Notes: generated by a model from the sequence alone, not told the origin. A stretch of 64,000 nucleotides of DNA from Methylococcales bacterium (GCA_028712795.1 JAQTPT010000011.1:1-64000); one strand, 5' to 3'; positions 28,381 to 38,235 are shown, counted from the stretch's first letter. Translations and numbers: made by a program.

Positions 28381-29751
28381 TTAGGTGATGATGCGATAAC
28401 AAGGTGAATATTTTTTCCCCGGCAGCTTCATTCGATGCTGGGCAACAAACGAGGCCAGTAAAGAATCCATCAGCTTCATGATGCTAGCGTCGCCATGAAT
28501 TTCAAAATGGCCATAGCGTTCTATGGCGCGAATCCCCTCGTCTTTTACATTACCCGCCACAATGCCCGAAAAAACCCGGCGCAAATTGGCGGCAAGCAAG
28601 TGATTCTCCTGGTTCTTGTGCAAAGCGAGGTTGCTCATATTTTCATGCGTGGGTGCAAACGGCTGTTGAAATACCTGATCGATTTTCAGCAACCAGTTGA
28701 AATAATAGGCATCACCCTTGTCTTTACGAAAAGCCCGTACTTGTTTTATCCCCGCCTGCATTTCCGTGGCCACCTTTGCAGGATTATCAATAATAATCTG
28801 GTAACGCTGCTGCGCCTCTTTGCCCAGGGTGCCCGCGATAAACTGATCGATTTCTTTAAAGTAAGCCTCGGAACTGTCAGGCCCTGTAAAAATCAGGGGA
28901 AATGGCATATCATTGTTCTCTGGATGCAATAATACGCCCAGTATATAAAGTATTTCCTCAGCAGTGCCTGCGCCGCCGGGAAAAACCACGATACCGTGTC
29001 CGGTGCGAACAAAGGCTTCCAGGCGTTTCTCAATATCCGGCAGAATAACCAGGTCATTGACGATCGGATTGGGTGATTCCGCGGCAATAATTCCGGGTTC
29101 AGTGATGCCCAGGTATTGACCATTTTTTATACGCTGTTTGGCGTGGCCGATAGTCGCCCCCTTCATCGGCCCTTTCATGGCGCCCGGCCCACAACCGGTG
29201 CAAATATCCAAACCACGCAGACCCATTTCGTGGCCAACAGTTTTGGTATATTCATATTCCTTACGGCTTATGGAATGCCCGCCCCAGCAAACCACCATAT
29301 TGGGGTTGGTCATCGGGCGAAGAATATTGGCATTGCGGAGAATGTGGAACACTGCATTACTAATACCTTCCGATGAAGTCATGTCAAATTTTGGGTTATC
29401 GTTAATCTCGTCACTGACATAAATAATGTCGCGTAAGACTGCAAAAAGATGTTCATTAATCCCTTTAATCATCTTGCCGTCGACAAAGGCATGGGCAGGG
29501 GCATTTTTAACTTGTAGCTTGATTCCCCGCTGTTCCTGAACAACGTAAATATCAAAAGCAGGATAACGTTCCAAGAGCTCCTTGCCATCATCCGAAGTGC
29601 CGCCGCAGTTCAATACGGCAAGCGAGCAGTTGCGAAATATCCTGTATAACCCTCCCTGGCTGGTATCAAACAGCTTATTGACTTCAGCCTTGGACAGGAC
29701 ATCCAGGCGGCCTTCCGGGGTAATTTGTGCATCGACTACAGGGTGTTTCAT
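28381..29751 (-). CDS. ppnN: Nucleotide 5'-monophosphate nucleosidase PpnN (YgdH)
   Basis: 456 residues, matching E. coli PpnN (454 aa). PpnN splits nucleoside monophosphates into base and ribose 5-phosphate and is stimulated by (p)ppGpp. It has an N-terminal PpnN-specific module, a central LOG/Rossmann core with CTGCGPGAMKGPMKGA (about 185-200) and the catalytic FPGGAGTAEE (about 259-268), and a C-terminal extension ending in CYRIIT. The ATG is followed by the normal KHPVVDAQITPEG-type start. Confidence 0.95.
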   Translation of the reverse strand: MKHPVVDAQITPEGRLDVLSKAEVNKLFDTSQGGLYRIFRNCSLAVLNCGGTSDDGKELLERYPAFDIYVVQEQRGIKLQVKNAPAHAFVDGKMIKGINEHLFAVLRDIIYVSDEINDNPKFDMTSSEGISNAVFHILRNANILRPMTNPNMVVCWGGHSISRKEYEYTKTVGHEMGLRGLDICTGCGPGAMKGPMKGATIGHAKQRIKNGQYLGITEPGIIAAESPNPIVNDLVILPDIEKRLEAFVRTGHGIVVFPGGAGTAEEILYILGVLLHPENNDMPFPLIFTGPDSSEAYFKEIDQFIAGTLGKEAQQRYQIIIDNPAKVATEMQAGIKQVRAFRKDKGDAYYFNWLLKIDQVFQQPFAPTHENMSNLALHKNQENHLLAANLRRVFSGIVAGNVKDEGIRAIERYGHFEIHGDASIMKLMDSLLASFVAQHRMKLPGKKYSPCYRIIT

Positions 29752-29976
29752 CGTATTTTTATATATAGGGATTACATTTCGCCGGATGACTACCGGCTGT
29801 TGTTTGGGAACTTGCTTACTAAGGTTTCCGGCGGCTCAACATTCGACAAGGCTTTCCAGATCATAGAGAAAGTGCTCAGGGTATGAGCCGCCGGCTTTAT
29901 TTCATGGATATCCTGAAAAACTGTATTTGACTGCTTTGATACCAACAAAGCAGTTTGGACAGAAAATGCCACTGGG

Positions 29977-30324
29977 CTAGCTTTCAGTTTTGGCAGCAAA
30001 AGTATGAACCCATACCAGACTGTCAGTATTCCACGTCATCCCCGCGTGCATTTTTAAAATGATGTCTTTATACATTTCAAGATTGGGATAGCCCTCTGCC
30101 TGTGCGTGTTCATCAGTCATATCACCTAAACGCTCGCGTGTTAAGCCTGTAATGACAAAAGCCATGCCTTCCAGGTCGAACGTTTCTCCAGGGTAACCAT
30201 AAATACCATTACGCCGCTGCTGGGTTTTCGTCCCGGCTTTTGTTGCGGCAACCAATTTTGGATGAGTGACCAAACGGTCTATTGAGCAGGTTTTTTCTGG
30301 GTAAGCTTCCATCACGGGTTCCAT
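29977..30324 (-). CDS. ASCH-domain protein
   Basis: 115 residues. A small single-domain protein with the ASCH fold pattern: KLVAATKAGTKTQQRR near residue 25 (the conserved TKTxTxR-like segment), GETFDLEG, then LTRERLGDMTDEHAQAEGY and a C-terminal WVHTFA strand. ASCH proteins resemble PUA domains and bind RNA or nucleosides; some hydrolyse N4-acetylcytidine. The specific role is unknown. Two ATGs (residues 1 and 5) are possible starts. The 225 bp downstream to ppnN hold no gene. Confidence 0.75.
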   Translation of the reverse strand: MEPVMEAYPEKTCSIDRLVTHPKLVAATKAGTKTQQRRNGIYGYPGETFDLEGMAFVITGLTRERLGDMTDEHAQAEGYPNLEMYKDIILKMHAGMTWNTDSLVWVHTFAAKTES

Positions 30325-30416
30325 CTAGTTTATAAAAATAGCTATTGTACACCAGCAAAAGTAAGGGCGGCTAAGGCCAATCAACAATACGCATCAGGAG
30401 CGCTGCGGAAGCACAG

Positions 30417-30986
30417 CTACATCGGCTTATCAGGTAATCCTGTCAGCCAGCCCTGAATCCTGTCAGCGGCCTGTTGGGTCAGCTTGACAAAACCACTGAC
30501 TGCGCCAGCCGCATCAGGCGTTGCTGTGGACCGTTCCAGGTAAAATTCCTGTGTACCGGCTTTCTTATTATTTCCTTCTGCATGGGCTTCCACAGAAAAG
30601 CGTAAAACTACACGGGCACGATCATGAGAATCAAACTGCTGTTCAAACTCTTGTAGCCGAATAATTAAAGAATAATTCCAGTTCTTGCCACTGGAAATCA
30701 GCAGTTGTTCAAATAACTCAGGTGGTGGGGCTATCCAGAGATCCAGGGCATAGAAGCCCACTTGAGTTGGGGACGTATAAAGCAGCCGATAACGGATGCG
30801 GTTATCCCACAACCATGTGGGCGCATCCACGGTAATTGACGAGCTACTCCGCTGCCCGCTCTTATTCATTGAATTTAAAACAGGCAAGCCAAAATCATGC
30901 AGCACAGGTTGTTTGGGTGAAACGCTGCAACCGGTGCAAAACAATACTGCGCAAAACAAAGCAAAAACAATTTTTGAATGTTTCAT
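30417..30986 (-). CDS. ABC-transport auxiliary lipoprotein (PqiC-like)
   Basis: 189 residues. The signal peptide ends in a lipobox (LFCTGC, Cys at about 20). The mature domain fits the ABC-type auxiliary lipoprotein family (PqiC): SSITVDAPTWLWDNRIRYRLLY near residues 50-70, then strands ending in a helix FVKLTQQAADRI. Such lipoproteins sit in the outer membrane and accept lipid from an MCE protein. Its start overlaps the end of the MCE gene by 4 bp, completing a four-gene unit. Confidence 0.85.
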   Translation of the reverse strand: MKHSKIVFALFCAVLFCTGCSVSPKQPVLHDFGLPVLNSMNKSGQRSSSSITVDAPTWLWDNRIRYRLLYTSPTQVGFYALDLWIAPPPELFEQLLISSGKNWNYSLIIRLQEFEQQFDSHDRARVVLRFSVEAHAEGNNKKAGTQEFYLERSTATPDAAGAVSGFVKLTQQAADRIQGWLTGLPDKPM

Positions 30987-31897
30987 TTTGGCTCCTTATA
31001 ACCCGGTTCGCCCGGCCCGGAATTATGTTGATCAGGCCCCAGCAGCAATGCCTGCGGATTATTATCCAGCATGGCGGCAGTCCTTTTTACCTGTTGCGCT
31101 GTCGACTGCAATTCGGTGAGCAATTTATTTACTTTCGGCAACGTGGTTTGCGTCAAAATATCGCCAGCATTCTCACCGGTATTAACAAGATTGCCTGCAT
31201 TTATGCTGAGATTTTGCACGTCCCTGGTTAAGGCCTGTAAGTCATGAGTCAATGTATTCATATTAGCCAAGGTTTTCTGTGCGTCTTTAGTTAACGCAGG
31301 AATACCGGCCAGGGCTTTATCAATATTTTTTTGCAAATCGGCAAATTTATCGGTCATGGCTTTCAGATTGATTAGAATGTCACCGATATTTTTTTCATTT
31401 TCAACACTTAAAAATGAATTAAGCCGCACCATTAAATTATCCGCTTTATGCAAAAGCTCTTCTCCTGAATTCATCAGCTTGTCGGTTAACGATGGAATCA
31501 AAGGAATACGGGTTAAGGGATTATCGCCAGGCGGTAACAGAGCGGGTATGTTACCGGCATCGCTTAATTGAATCTGGGTCAAACCTGTCACGCCCTTTAA
31601 CCGTAACGTGGCAAAAACACCTTTGGTAAACTGGATATTTTTATCTACTTCAATCGGAACCAGAATTATCCCTGAGTCATTCGGGTCGAATACAATTTTA
31701 ATCACTTTCCCTACGGCAATACCGCGGAAAAAAACCGTTGATTCCGGATTAAGACCGGAAACAGCTTCCCGGGTTGAAATCACATAAATATCCCGTTCCC
31801 GTTCAAAATGGCCTATCCAGTAAATAATGGCCGTCACCGCAACCACGAAAACAATCAAAAAAAGACCGGTGATCAGCGCGTGCTTATCTCTACCCAT
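30983..31897 (-). CDS. MlaD/MCE-domain lipid-transport protein
   Basis: 304 residues. One N-terminal membrane helix (about 8-28) is followed by a single MCE domain (STREAVSGLNPESTVFFRGIAVGKV, then LRLKGVTGLTQIQL, residues ~38-130) and a long helical coiled-coil C-terminus. It forms the periplasmic hexameric part of an Mla-type phospholipid transporter, anchored in the inner membrane. Longer than E. coli MlaD (183 aa), as in the Ttg2/PqiB-like forms with extended helices. It overlaps its ATPase gene by 8 bp. Confidence 0.9.
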   Translation of the reverse strand: MGRDKHALITGLFLIVFVVAVTAIIYWIGHFERERDIYVISTREAVSGLNPESTVFFRGIAVGKVIKIVFDPNDSGIILVPIEVDKNIQFTKGVFATLRLKGVTGLTQIQLSDAGNIPALLPPGDNPLTRIPLIPSLTDKLMNSGEELLHKADNLMVRLNSFLSVENEKNIGDILINLKAMTDKFADLQKNIDKALAGIPALTKDAQKTLANMNTLTHDLQALTRDVQNLSINAGNLVNTGENAGDILTQTTLPKVNKLLTELQSTAQQVKRTAAMLDNNPQALLLGPDQHNSGPGEPGYKEPK

Positions 31898-32672
31898 GAG
31901 AAGCCTCTTTGTTTCGAAATACCCGCCGGGCGCGATTGTTGTAAAAGAATTTTTCGATAAAGGGATGCTGGCAACCTAGTACCTGCGCCAACGTACCAAA
32001 AGCAACCAATTGATTATCCGCCAGCACGGCCACCTTGGTACATAAGTCTCTTAGAATATCCAGATCATGAGTCACCATGAACACGGTAAAATTAAGAGCC
32101 CGATGCAGTTCGGTTAACAGGCTGACAAAATCCTCGCTCGAAATGGGATCCAATCCGGATGTGGGTTCATCAAGCAATAAAAGGCCCGGCTCCAGGACCA
32201 TGGTGCGAGCCAATGCTACCCGCTTGATCATGCCGCCGGACAAATCCGCCGGTTTTAACCAGGCATCAGAGTCCGATAATCCAACCATGGCAAGTTTCAT
32301 AAATACGATCCGCTTAATCAATTCTTCATCATGAAAACCGATTTCCCGCAGTGGAAAAGCAATATTATCAAAAACATTTAATACGCTGAATAAAGCGCCT
32401 TTCTGAAACAGCACGCCGCAATTGCTACGCAGCCGTTGCCCGTGACCGGCGGTTACATTTTTCAAGGATTGCCCCATAACGAACACTTCACCCCGGGTGG
32501 GTTTTTGCAAACCAATAATTTCACGCAGCAAGGTGGTTTTACCACAGCCTGACGCACCCACCACGCCCAATATCTCGCCTTGTTCCAAGCTAAGGTTAAT
32601 ATCCTGGTGAACAATTTTATCGCCGAAGCTTGTGTAAACATGTTCAAAACGAATCGCTGAAAACGGGGTCAT
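31890..32672 (-). CDS. ABC ATPase of Mla-type lipid transporter
   Basis: 260 residues, MlaF type. Walker A GASGCGKTT (about 38-46), Q-loop FQKGALF, signature LSGGMIKRVALAR (about 144-156), Walker B LLLLDEPTSGLDP (about 166-178) and switch His MVTHD are all present. It powers the MlaE-like permease encoded next (4-bp overlap). The LSGGM variant of the signature is typical for this subfamily. Confidence 0.93.
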   Translation of the reverse strand: MTPFSAIRFEHVYTSFGDKIVHQDINLSLEQGEILGVVGASGCGKTTLLREIIGLQKPTRGEVFVMGQSLKNVTAGHGQRLRSNCGVLFQKGALFSVLNVFDNIAFPLREIGFHDEELIKRIVFMKLAMVGLSDSDAWLKPADLSGGMIKRVALARTMVLEPGLLLLDEPTSGLDPISSEDFVSLLTELHRALNFTVFMVTHDLDILRDLCTKVAVLADNQLVAFGTLAQVLGCQHPFIEKFFYNNRARRVFRNKEASHG

Positions 32673-33808
32673 GGCATGCCCACGCCCATGAACAAAATGG
32701 CAAATATCGCATCAATCATAATCACCACGGTAATGGATGCCACTACGGAATTCGTCGTCTCGCTACCCAAGCTTTCCGTATTCGGTTTAATTCTAAAGCC
32801 GAAATGACAGGCTATCAGCGCAATCATCAAACCGAATACAGCACTTTTACCCAAACCTATAAAGACATTCAATAACGGCACCACATCAGGCAGTTTAACT
32901 ATAAACTGCTGATAGCTGATATCCAGTGTATTTTGCGCCGAAAACATGCCGCCTATCAGGGCTGCAGCGCTGGTCCATGCACTTAACAGAGGCATAACGA
33001 TCATCAGCGCCGTCACTTTTGGCAGAATCAGGCGTAAAGAGTGGGAAATACCCATCGCAGACAAGGCATCCAGTTCCTCTGTAACCCGCATAATGCCTAT
33101 TTGAGCCGTCATTGAGGATCCGGAACGGCCCGCAACCAGAATAGCCGCCAGCAAAGGCCCCAATTCACGAATAATGCTTAATCCTAGAATATCAATAATA
33201 TATATTTCCGCCCCGAAAGTCTTTAATTGCAAGGCGGACAGATAACTGAGCACAATGCCGATCAAAAAACCCACCAGTGCGGTAATGCCTAAGGCCCTGA
33301 CGCCAGCATCATAAATCGTGATGGAAATCTCCGCCCTGGGAATATCATGCGGATGGCGTAACAGATAACTCAGATCCAGAACCAGTTGACCCATCAAGGC
33401 CACCAGATCCAACAATTGCCCCCAAAAGCCCCAAATCAAATTCTGTAACGAGTTAAAAAATAAACTGAAAATTGGGACTTTGGGTTCAGCAGCAGGCACG
33501 GTTTGCGCCTGCCAGCGATCGAATAAACGCTGATGTTCCGGTTTTATCTGTATCAGAGCCGGCATTTGCCCCCCCCAGGCTTGCCAAATAATCAAAGCAG
33601 CCGCGCTGTCGAGCACATCAACCGAACGCATATCCCATAGCAAGGTTTTATTGACCGCATTCACGCTGATTTTTTGTTGCAGATCAGGCGCTATCGCCAA
33701 ACCATGAAGATTCCAACTGCCTGATAACCTGATACACGGCTGTCCGTTGTCTTGCCTAACATCGGCTAGTGAAGGCGGTAAATCCAGGCTAAGTTCGGGC
33801 TCAATCAT
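32669..33808 (-). CDS. MlaE-like permease with N-terminal STAS domain
   Basis: 379 residues. Residues ~1-110 look like a STAS domain (SGSWNLHGLAI, LLWDMRSVDVLDSAAALIIW), the counterpart of separate MlaB. Residues ~125-379 are the MlaE permease with five helices, including ILGLSIIRELGPLLAAILVAGRSGSSMTAQIG split over the conserved region. The fusion puts the regulator and the permease in one chain. It is the first gene of the operon permease-ATPase-MCE-lipoprotein, which likely moves phospholipid between membranes. Confidence 0.92.
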   Translation of the reverse strand: MIEPELSLDLPPSLADVRQDNGQPCIRLSGSWNLHGLAIAPDLQQKISVNAVNKTLLWDMRSVDVLDSAAALIIWQAWGGQMPALIQIKPEHQRLFDRWQAQTVPAAEPKVPIFSLFFNSLQNLIWGFWGQLLDLVALMGQLVLDLSYLLRHPHDIPRAEISITIYDAGVRALGITALVGFLIGIVLSYLSALQLKTFGAEIYIIDILGLSIIRELGPLLAAILVAGRSGSSMTAQIGIMRVTEELDALSAMGISHSLRLILPKVTALMIVMPLLSAWTSAAALIGGMFSAQNTLDISYQQFIVKLPDVVPLLNVFIGLGKSAVFGLMIALIACHFGFRIKPNTESLGSETTNSVVASITVVIMIDAIFAILFMGVGMP

Positions 33809-34056
33809 AGGGTTTGAATTGTTGAAAACGCTGTTGACCAGTTTATCGTATTCTCGCTTGGTACCGGGTGGAAATTTTTAACTTATCGCTTGCTGAAACT
33901 CACTCACAATTTAACGCCGAATGAAGTTTATTTGACAAAAGTGAAGGGGGGGGAGACTACTTTGATGATACCCGACAAATCAAGACTTGAAGTTGAAGAT
34001 TGCGTGATAGGATGCGGCGACGATAAAAAAGCGCATCCTACAACGCTACGTTTTAT

Positions 34057-34626
34057 CTAAACAGATTTATGATTAGCTCGAAACTCAGGTAAAGACTTTA
34101 CCAGCTTGGCGATAGCCCAACCTGCAACCGCATAAATCAGGGCAGCGCCAACATAAGACGGGTAATACTGCGCCACCCGGAAAAAATACTCTGCCAGCGA
34201 CATATCATCATAACGGCCTGAAAACAAGTAAAAACTGCCGTTAGAAATGGCAAATGCAGCCGATGTTGCCAGCACTAGCAAACCGGCAGACTTTGCCAGC
34301 TCCCCAATTTTCGTTAATTGGAATGTTGAGCAATAGCGGCCTGCAAACCACATCACGGCATAAGTGGGGATCAGGAAAACATACGCGGGTGTAACACACC
34401 AGCTGCTGGTGCCGTTTTCGATGGCAACGTAATCAATCAACGCAGCCAACGCTAACAAGAAGACAAGCAACGCTTTTTTACGGTAAAAACCGGCAAAGAA
34501 AAAAACGGCTAATGAGGCATCGGGAAGATGCAGTACATCGCCAAAGTGATGAAAGCGTGTCATCACCATCAGTGCAATAAGGGGTATGGGTAAATACTTT
34601 GCTTGCATCCACTGTTTAATGTTCAT
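34057..34626 (-). CDS. btuM: Solitary ECF-type cobalamin transporter S-component (BtuM-like)
   Basis: 189 residues with about six hydrophobic helices. The N-terminal MTRFHHFGDVLHLPDASLA stretch (about 22-40) and the single conserved-looking cysteine at residue 77 (NGTSSWCVTP) fit BtuM, the group of vitamin B12 S-components that work without a dedicated ECF module; in the Thiobacillus protein the equivalent cysteine (Cys80) binds the cobalt. The gene follows btuB on the same strand, 137 bp away, below a cobalamin riboswitch. Function is therefore assigned from both sequence and context. Confidence 0.8.
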   Translation of the reverse strand: MNIKQWMQAKYLPIPLIALMVMTRFHHFGDVLHLPDASLAVFFFAGFYRKKALLVFLLALAALIDYVAIENGTSSWCVTPAYVFLIPTYAVMWFAGRYCSTFQLTKIGELAKSAGLLVLATSAAFAISNGSFYLFSGRYDDMSLAEYFFRVAQYYPSYVGAALIYAVAGWAIAKLVKSLPEFRANHKSV

Positions 34627-34700
34627 TTTATAACTCCAAATAGTTAGGAAATGTAAGGATTGAATGGTTAAGGACGCGCATAAAATAACTTAAGTGAAAT

Positions 34701-34728
34701 ATCCCCTCTCCTGGAAGGAGAGGGGGAT
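34701..34728. repeat. Hairpin between btuB and btuM
   Basis: ATCCCCTCTCCT and its complement pair around a GGA/TGG loop (12-base arms, one extra G). On the minus-strand transcript it lies between btuB and btuM. Similar CCCTCTCC palindromes occur widely as extragenic repeats. It could separate the stability or expression of the two cistrons, which is an inference. Confidence 0.5.
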
Positions 34729-34762
34729 AAGATGTTAAAGTTATTTAATGCAGGTTCCTTAA

Positions 34763-36607
34763 TTAATTATTGTAATGGACAGAAACAAAAAAGTTTCTGC
34801 CCGCCATGTTGTAAGTATCAACTGTTTGATAGTTTTTATCCAGCAAGTTATTTAGCTTGGCGCTCAGCATCCAGTTTTTGTTTAAATGGTAAGCTGACCG
34901 TAAATCAACCGTGACAAAACCAGCGACCATGATGGTATTTTGCGTATTATCAAAACGGTCGCCTTGCGCCAAAACATAAGTACCTACATCAAAAGAACCG
35001 AATGTTTTGGATAAATCGAATGACAGCATTTTCTGCGCTCGACGAGGCAACCTGCCATGGGTCTCCACATTTTCGGGATCCAACAGATTCATGGTCAATT
35101 TGCCATTCCAACCCAGCCACTGCGTGCCGATTTCAGTTTCAATGCCTTGAATTTGCGCTTTGCCAATATTTTCCGCGCTAAAATTAAATGTTACCGGATC
35201 CATTGTCGGCGTGATCAAATTATCGATATTGGTTTGGTAGGCGCGGATTTCCCATTGCCCCCAGCCATGATTACCAATAACCCCGGTTTCATACGACGTG
35301 GATTCTTCAGGCTTCAGGTTAGGGTTGCCGTAGTTAGGGAAATAAAGGTCATTTAACGATGGCGCTTTAAACGCATTGCCAAAGTTTGCCAGCAAACTGA
35401 TGCCGTAATTCCAATTATATCGCCAGCCAACATTGCCTGTCACATAATTGCCGACTGCCTGATTATTGTCATAACGCACCGAGGCATTAACAAAATGGTC
35501 ATCCCATATCTGGCTATTTAGCTCAGTAAACACGCCCACATCATAGCGGGAGTTTTTATTGAATATTTCCGAGCTGTTCACTTCATCCAGACGATAATCC
35601 GAGCCCAAAATCAGTTGATGCTCGTCGGATAATTTAATTTGATTCAGCCAAGTAGCATTCCAGCGAGTGCTGTTAAATTTGCTGGAGAAAGCGCCATCCG
35701 GAGCAAACTGATCTTGATCATCTTGGCTTTCTCCGAAACGCAGAGTCGACCGCCAATTTTCCATCAGATTCATACTGGCTGTCGCGCCAACGACTTGCTC
35801 TATAAAGTTGGTTTTATCTTGAAAATTTCCGTCATAATTAGTCGTCCCTTGCGTCCTCATGAAAAAGGCTTCCACCTCCCCATTATTCAGAAAGTGGCGT
35901 CCTACTCTGGCATTGACTGCCGCGTTATTGTAACCATCGTTGTCCGGCTGATCTAAGCCATAAGGCCCCGGGATTGGTTGCCGGGCATTAAATCCATGAG
36001 AGCCAAAGCCTGAAGAACCTAACGTGTACCAGTTGTTTTTCCACTTGCCGCTAACTGTGCCAGCAGCTTTATAAGTGCTATAAGTGCCACCCCCTGAATC
36101 TACGGTTATAGCCGGCTTTTCAGTTGCCGCGCCTTTACGGGTAAAAATCTGGATAACGCCACCCATCGCTTCCGAACCGTATAAGCTGGATTGAGGGCCT
36201 TTAATAATTTCCACACGCTCTACCGAATCCATGGGGATGAACTCGAATGGCGTAGTACCCAAGGTAGCAGAACCCACCTTAATGCCGTCAATCAGCACCA
36301 GTACTTGATCGGAATTGGTTCCGCGCATGAATACGCTGGTGGTTTTACCGTAGCCGCCTTGTTGAGTCACGTCGATTCCACTCGTGCCTTTTAACAGATC
36401 AGGCAACGTTTGAACCTGCAAACGTTCAATATCCTTGCGGGTATAGACGGTGGTGGCAGTCGCCAGCTGATTTTTGGCAACTTCCGTCCGTGTCGCCGTA
36501 ACGACCATATTGGGTAGTTCTTGCGAATTGCCGGTGGGATTTTCCTGCGCTTGTGACTGGGTACTGATACCCGCAAGCATTAATGAACCAAGTATAATTT
36601 TTTGCAT
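34763..36607 (-). CDS. btuB: TonB-dependent vitamin B12 receptor
   Basis: 614 residues from the ATG at 36607, which has a GAGGG ribosome site and starts a proper signal peptide (MQKIILGSLMLAG...QAQ); the frame is open 24 codons further upstream. The mature N-terminus carries a TonB box-like segment (PNMVVTATRTE), then the plug domain (LLKGTSGIDVTQQGG; GTNSDQVLVLIDG; IKGPQSSLYGSEAMGGVI) and a 22-strand barrel ending in aromatic FFVSVHYNN. The cobalamin riboswitch directly upstream sets the substrate as B12 or a related corrinoid. Confidence 0.93.
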   Translation of the reverse strand: MQKIILGSLMLAGISTQSQAQENPTGNSQELPNMVVTATRTEVAKNQLATATTVYTRKDIERLQVQTLPDLLKGTSGIDVTQQGGYGKTTSVFMRGTNSDQVLVLIDGIKVGSATLGTTPFEFIPMDSVERVEIIKGPQSSLYGSEAMGGVIQIFTRKGAATEKPAITVDSGGGTYSTYKAAGTVSGKWKNNWYTLGSSGFGSHGFNARQPIPGPYGLDQPDNDGYNNAAVNARVGRHFLNNGEVEAFFMRTQGTTNYDGNFQDKTNFIEQVVGATASMNLMENWRSTLRFGESQDDQDQFAPDGAFSSKFNSTRWNATWLNQIKLSDEHQLILGSDYRLDEVNSSEIFNKNSRYDVGVFTELNSQIWDDHFVNASVRYDNNQAVGNYVTGNVGWRYNWNYGISLLANFGNAFKAPSLNDLYFPNYGNPNLKPEESTSYETGVIGNHGWGQWEIRAYQTNIDNLITPTMDPVTFNFSAENIGKAQIQGIETEIGTQWLGWNGKLTMNLLDPENVETHGRLPRRAQKMLSFDLSKTFGSFDVGTYVLAQGDRFDNTQNTIMVAGFVTVDLRSAYHLNKNWMLSAKLNNLLDKNYQTVDTYNMAGRNFFVSVHYNN

Positions 36608-36732
36608 TGTTACCCTCTGCGCCGCCCGCGCATGGTGATTGAGTAGTAACAACGGAGGACAAAAGCAGATGAAAAACACGAAGGCGCGTAATCACACGCA
36701 AAACAGCCCTCCGCTGTTGCGAATTATACTTT

Positions 36733-36890
36733 TAGGCCGGTCTCCGGGCTTATAAGTGGCGTTAACCTGGATCATCACCTTCCCATGCTGACTAGCACAG
36801 TGGCGTACTGATGATCTTTAACTTAAATACCGTTGCGGGGGCAGCGCCGGATTTGGTATCAACATGAACCTAACCGGCTTCCCGTTTAAC
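36733..36890 (-). promoter_or_regulatory. Cobalamin (AdoCbl) riboswitch
   Basis: Read on the minus strand: an AACGGGAAGCCGGT segment, then AATCCGGCGCTGCCCCCGCA (core, J3/4 region), a GCCACTG segment, TGGGAAGGT, and the B12 box AAGCCCGGAGACCGGCC (36735-36751). This order and these boxes define the cobalamin riboswitch. It ends about 125 bp before the btuB start and should lower btuB-btuM expression when B12 is plentiful. The step controlled (transcription or translation) is not evident. Confidence 0.95.
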
Positions 36891-37297
36891 CATTAGATTT
36901 GACTATCTTCTGGAACCTGAAAGCAGGGTGCAATTATAGGGGGTTGTCTTTATAAAGCAAGAAGATAATCGAAGATGCTCGATTATCACATCTTGACTGT
37001 GTAAATCTGAATTTGATCTGACAGCTTCTCTAATTAGGTCTCAACGAAATCTTACATTGACTGTTTCTGTTCGACCCTCAGCGGTCATCGGCTCTCAATA
37101 ACTTAACGTCCGGTTCTTCTCGGAAAGCGGACCATCGATTTTAGCGAACCAACTGGCACTAACCGCCAAAAAAAGCAATTTAAATTAGACCCCAAAAGTA
37201 AAGATATAGTCTTTATTCATGCGGTTTAGAAATATAACAAACTCCAGATTTAACCGATTACTGTTTAACAGCAGACTTGTGCAACTCCAGCCGGTTT
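36891..37297. other. Intergenic stretch between riboswitch and LysR gene
   Basis: About 400 bp. It must hold the promoter of the btuB leader. I see no gene, repeat or terminator with clear support. Confidence 0.45.
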
Positions 37298-38170
37298 TCA
37301 TGCCCTGCTCAAATTGGCAATCAATGCCTGTAATACCGGCTTTTCTGATGTCTGATGCGTATAAATCGCATAAATCTGACGGTTGATTTCAGGATCAACA
37401 AGATAGCGATAACTGATGTCGGTTGCATCCAGGGTTAGGGTGTATTCCGGTATTAATGCCACACCGATACCCGCCTGCACCATACGCAAAATCCATTCTT
37501 CGCTGTTACTGCGGTAAGCCGCATAAAGAGTGATCTCCTGGTTTTGACAAATACACTTCAAGTCTTCTCTTAACTCGCAATTAAGCCTGTCCAAATAGGG
37601 CACTGACTGGATGTCTTTCAGGCCGACTTTTTGCAATTCATTAAAACGATGCGTCGCGCTGAAAGCGACCACATAGCGTTCGTCGTAGAGCACTGTTGAT
37701 TGATACGGTGATGCCAGCAGCTTTGCCGGCGCACTGATGACAAGATCCAGTAATTCTGAGTCCAGTTGCTTTAATAACGATGCTTCATTATCGACGATTA
37801 ATTCCAGTTCGATATTAGGAAAATCTTGCTGATACCCTGCCAGACAAGGGCTTAGCCGTTGCGCCCCTATGGTCGTCATCAAGCCGATGCGCAAGGGAAT
37901 GGTGTTCAAGCGGGAAAAGCGAATCGCCTCTGCTTTGGTGGCCAAAAGGTCTTTATAAATTTTCCTGAGATTCGTTTCAACCATGCGGCCTAACGGTGTT
38001 AACTGACAACCGGAGTGGGCTCGCGTAAACAAGGCTCCCCCCATTTCATCCTCCAGTTTTTTTATCGCCTGCGTTAAAGACGGTTGCGAGACATAAGTCA
38101 GTTGCGCCGCGTGGGTAATGCTGCCCTGATCGCAGACGGCCAAAAAATAGCGGATTTGCTGCATTTCCAT
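37298..38170 (-). CDS. LysR-family transcriptional regulator
   Basis: 290 residues. The N-terminal winged helix-turn-helix is typical (MQQIRYFLAVCDQGSITHAAQ, then SQPSLTQAIKKLEDEMG), followed by the periplasmic-binding-protein-like effector domain with LIVDNEASLLKQLDSELLDLVI. It is divergent from the EthD-AhpD-like gene set across a 118-bp gap, the usual place for a LysR regulator of the neighbouring genes. The effector is unknown. Confidence 0.9.
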   Translation of the reverse strand: MEMQQIRYFLAVCDQGSITHAAQLTYVSQPSLTQAIKKLEDEMGGALFTRAHSGCQLTPLGRMVETNLRKIYKDLLATKAEAIRFSRLNTIPLRIGLMTTIGAQRLSPCLAGYQQDFPNIELELIVDNEASLLKQLDSELLDLVISAPAKLLASPYQSTVLYDERYVVAFSATHRFNELQKVGLKDIQSVPYLDRLNCELREDLKCICQNQEITLYAAYRSNSEEWILRMVQAGIGVALIPEYTLTLDATDISYRYLVDPEINRQIYAIYTHQTSEKPVLQALIANLSRA

Positions 38171-38235
38171 GAGAGCTGCCCTGAAAGGTATAGATAAAAC
38201 CTATTGTTCCATAGAAACTCAGTATTATCCAAATG

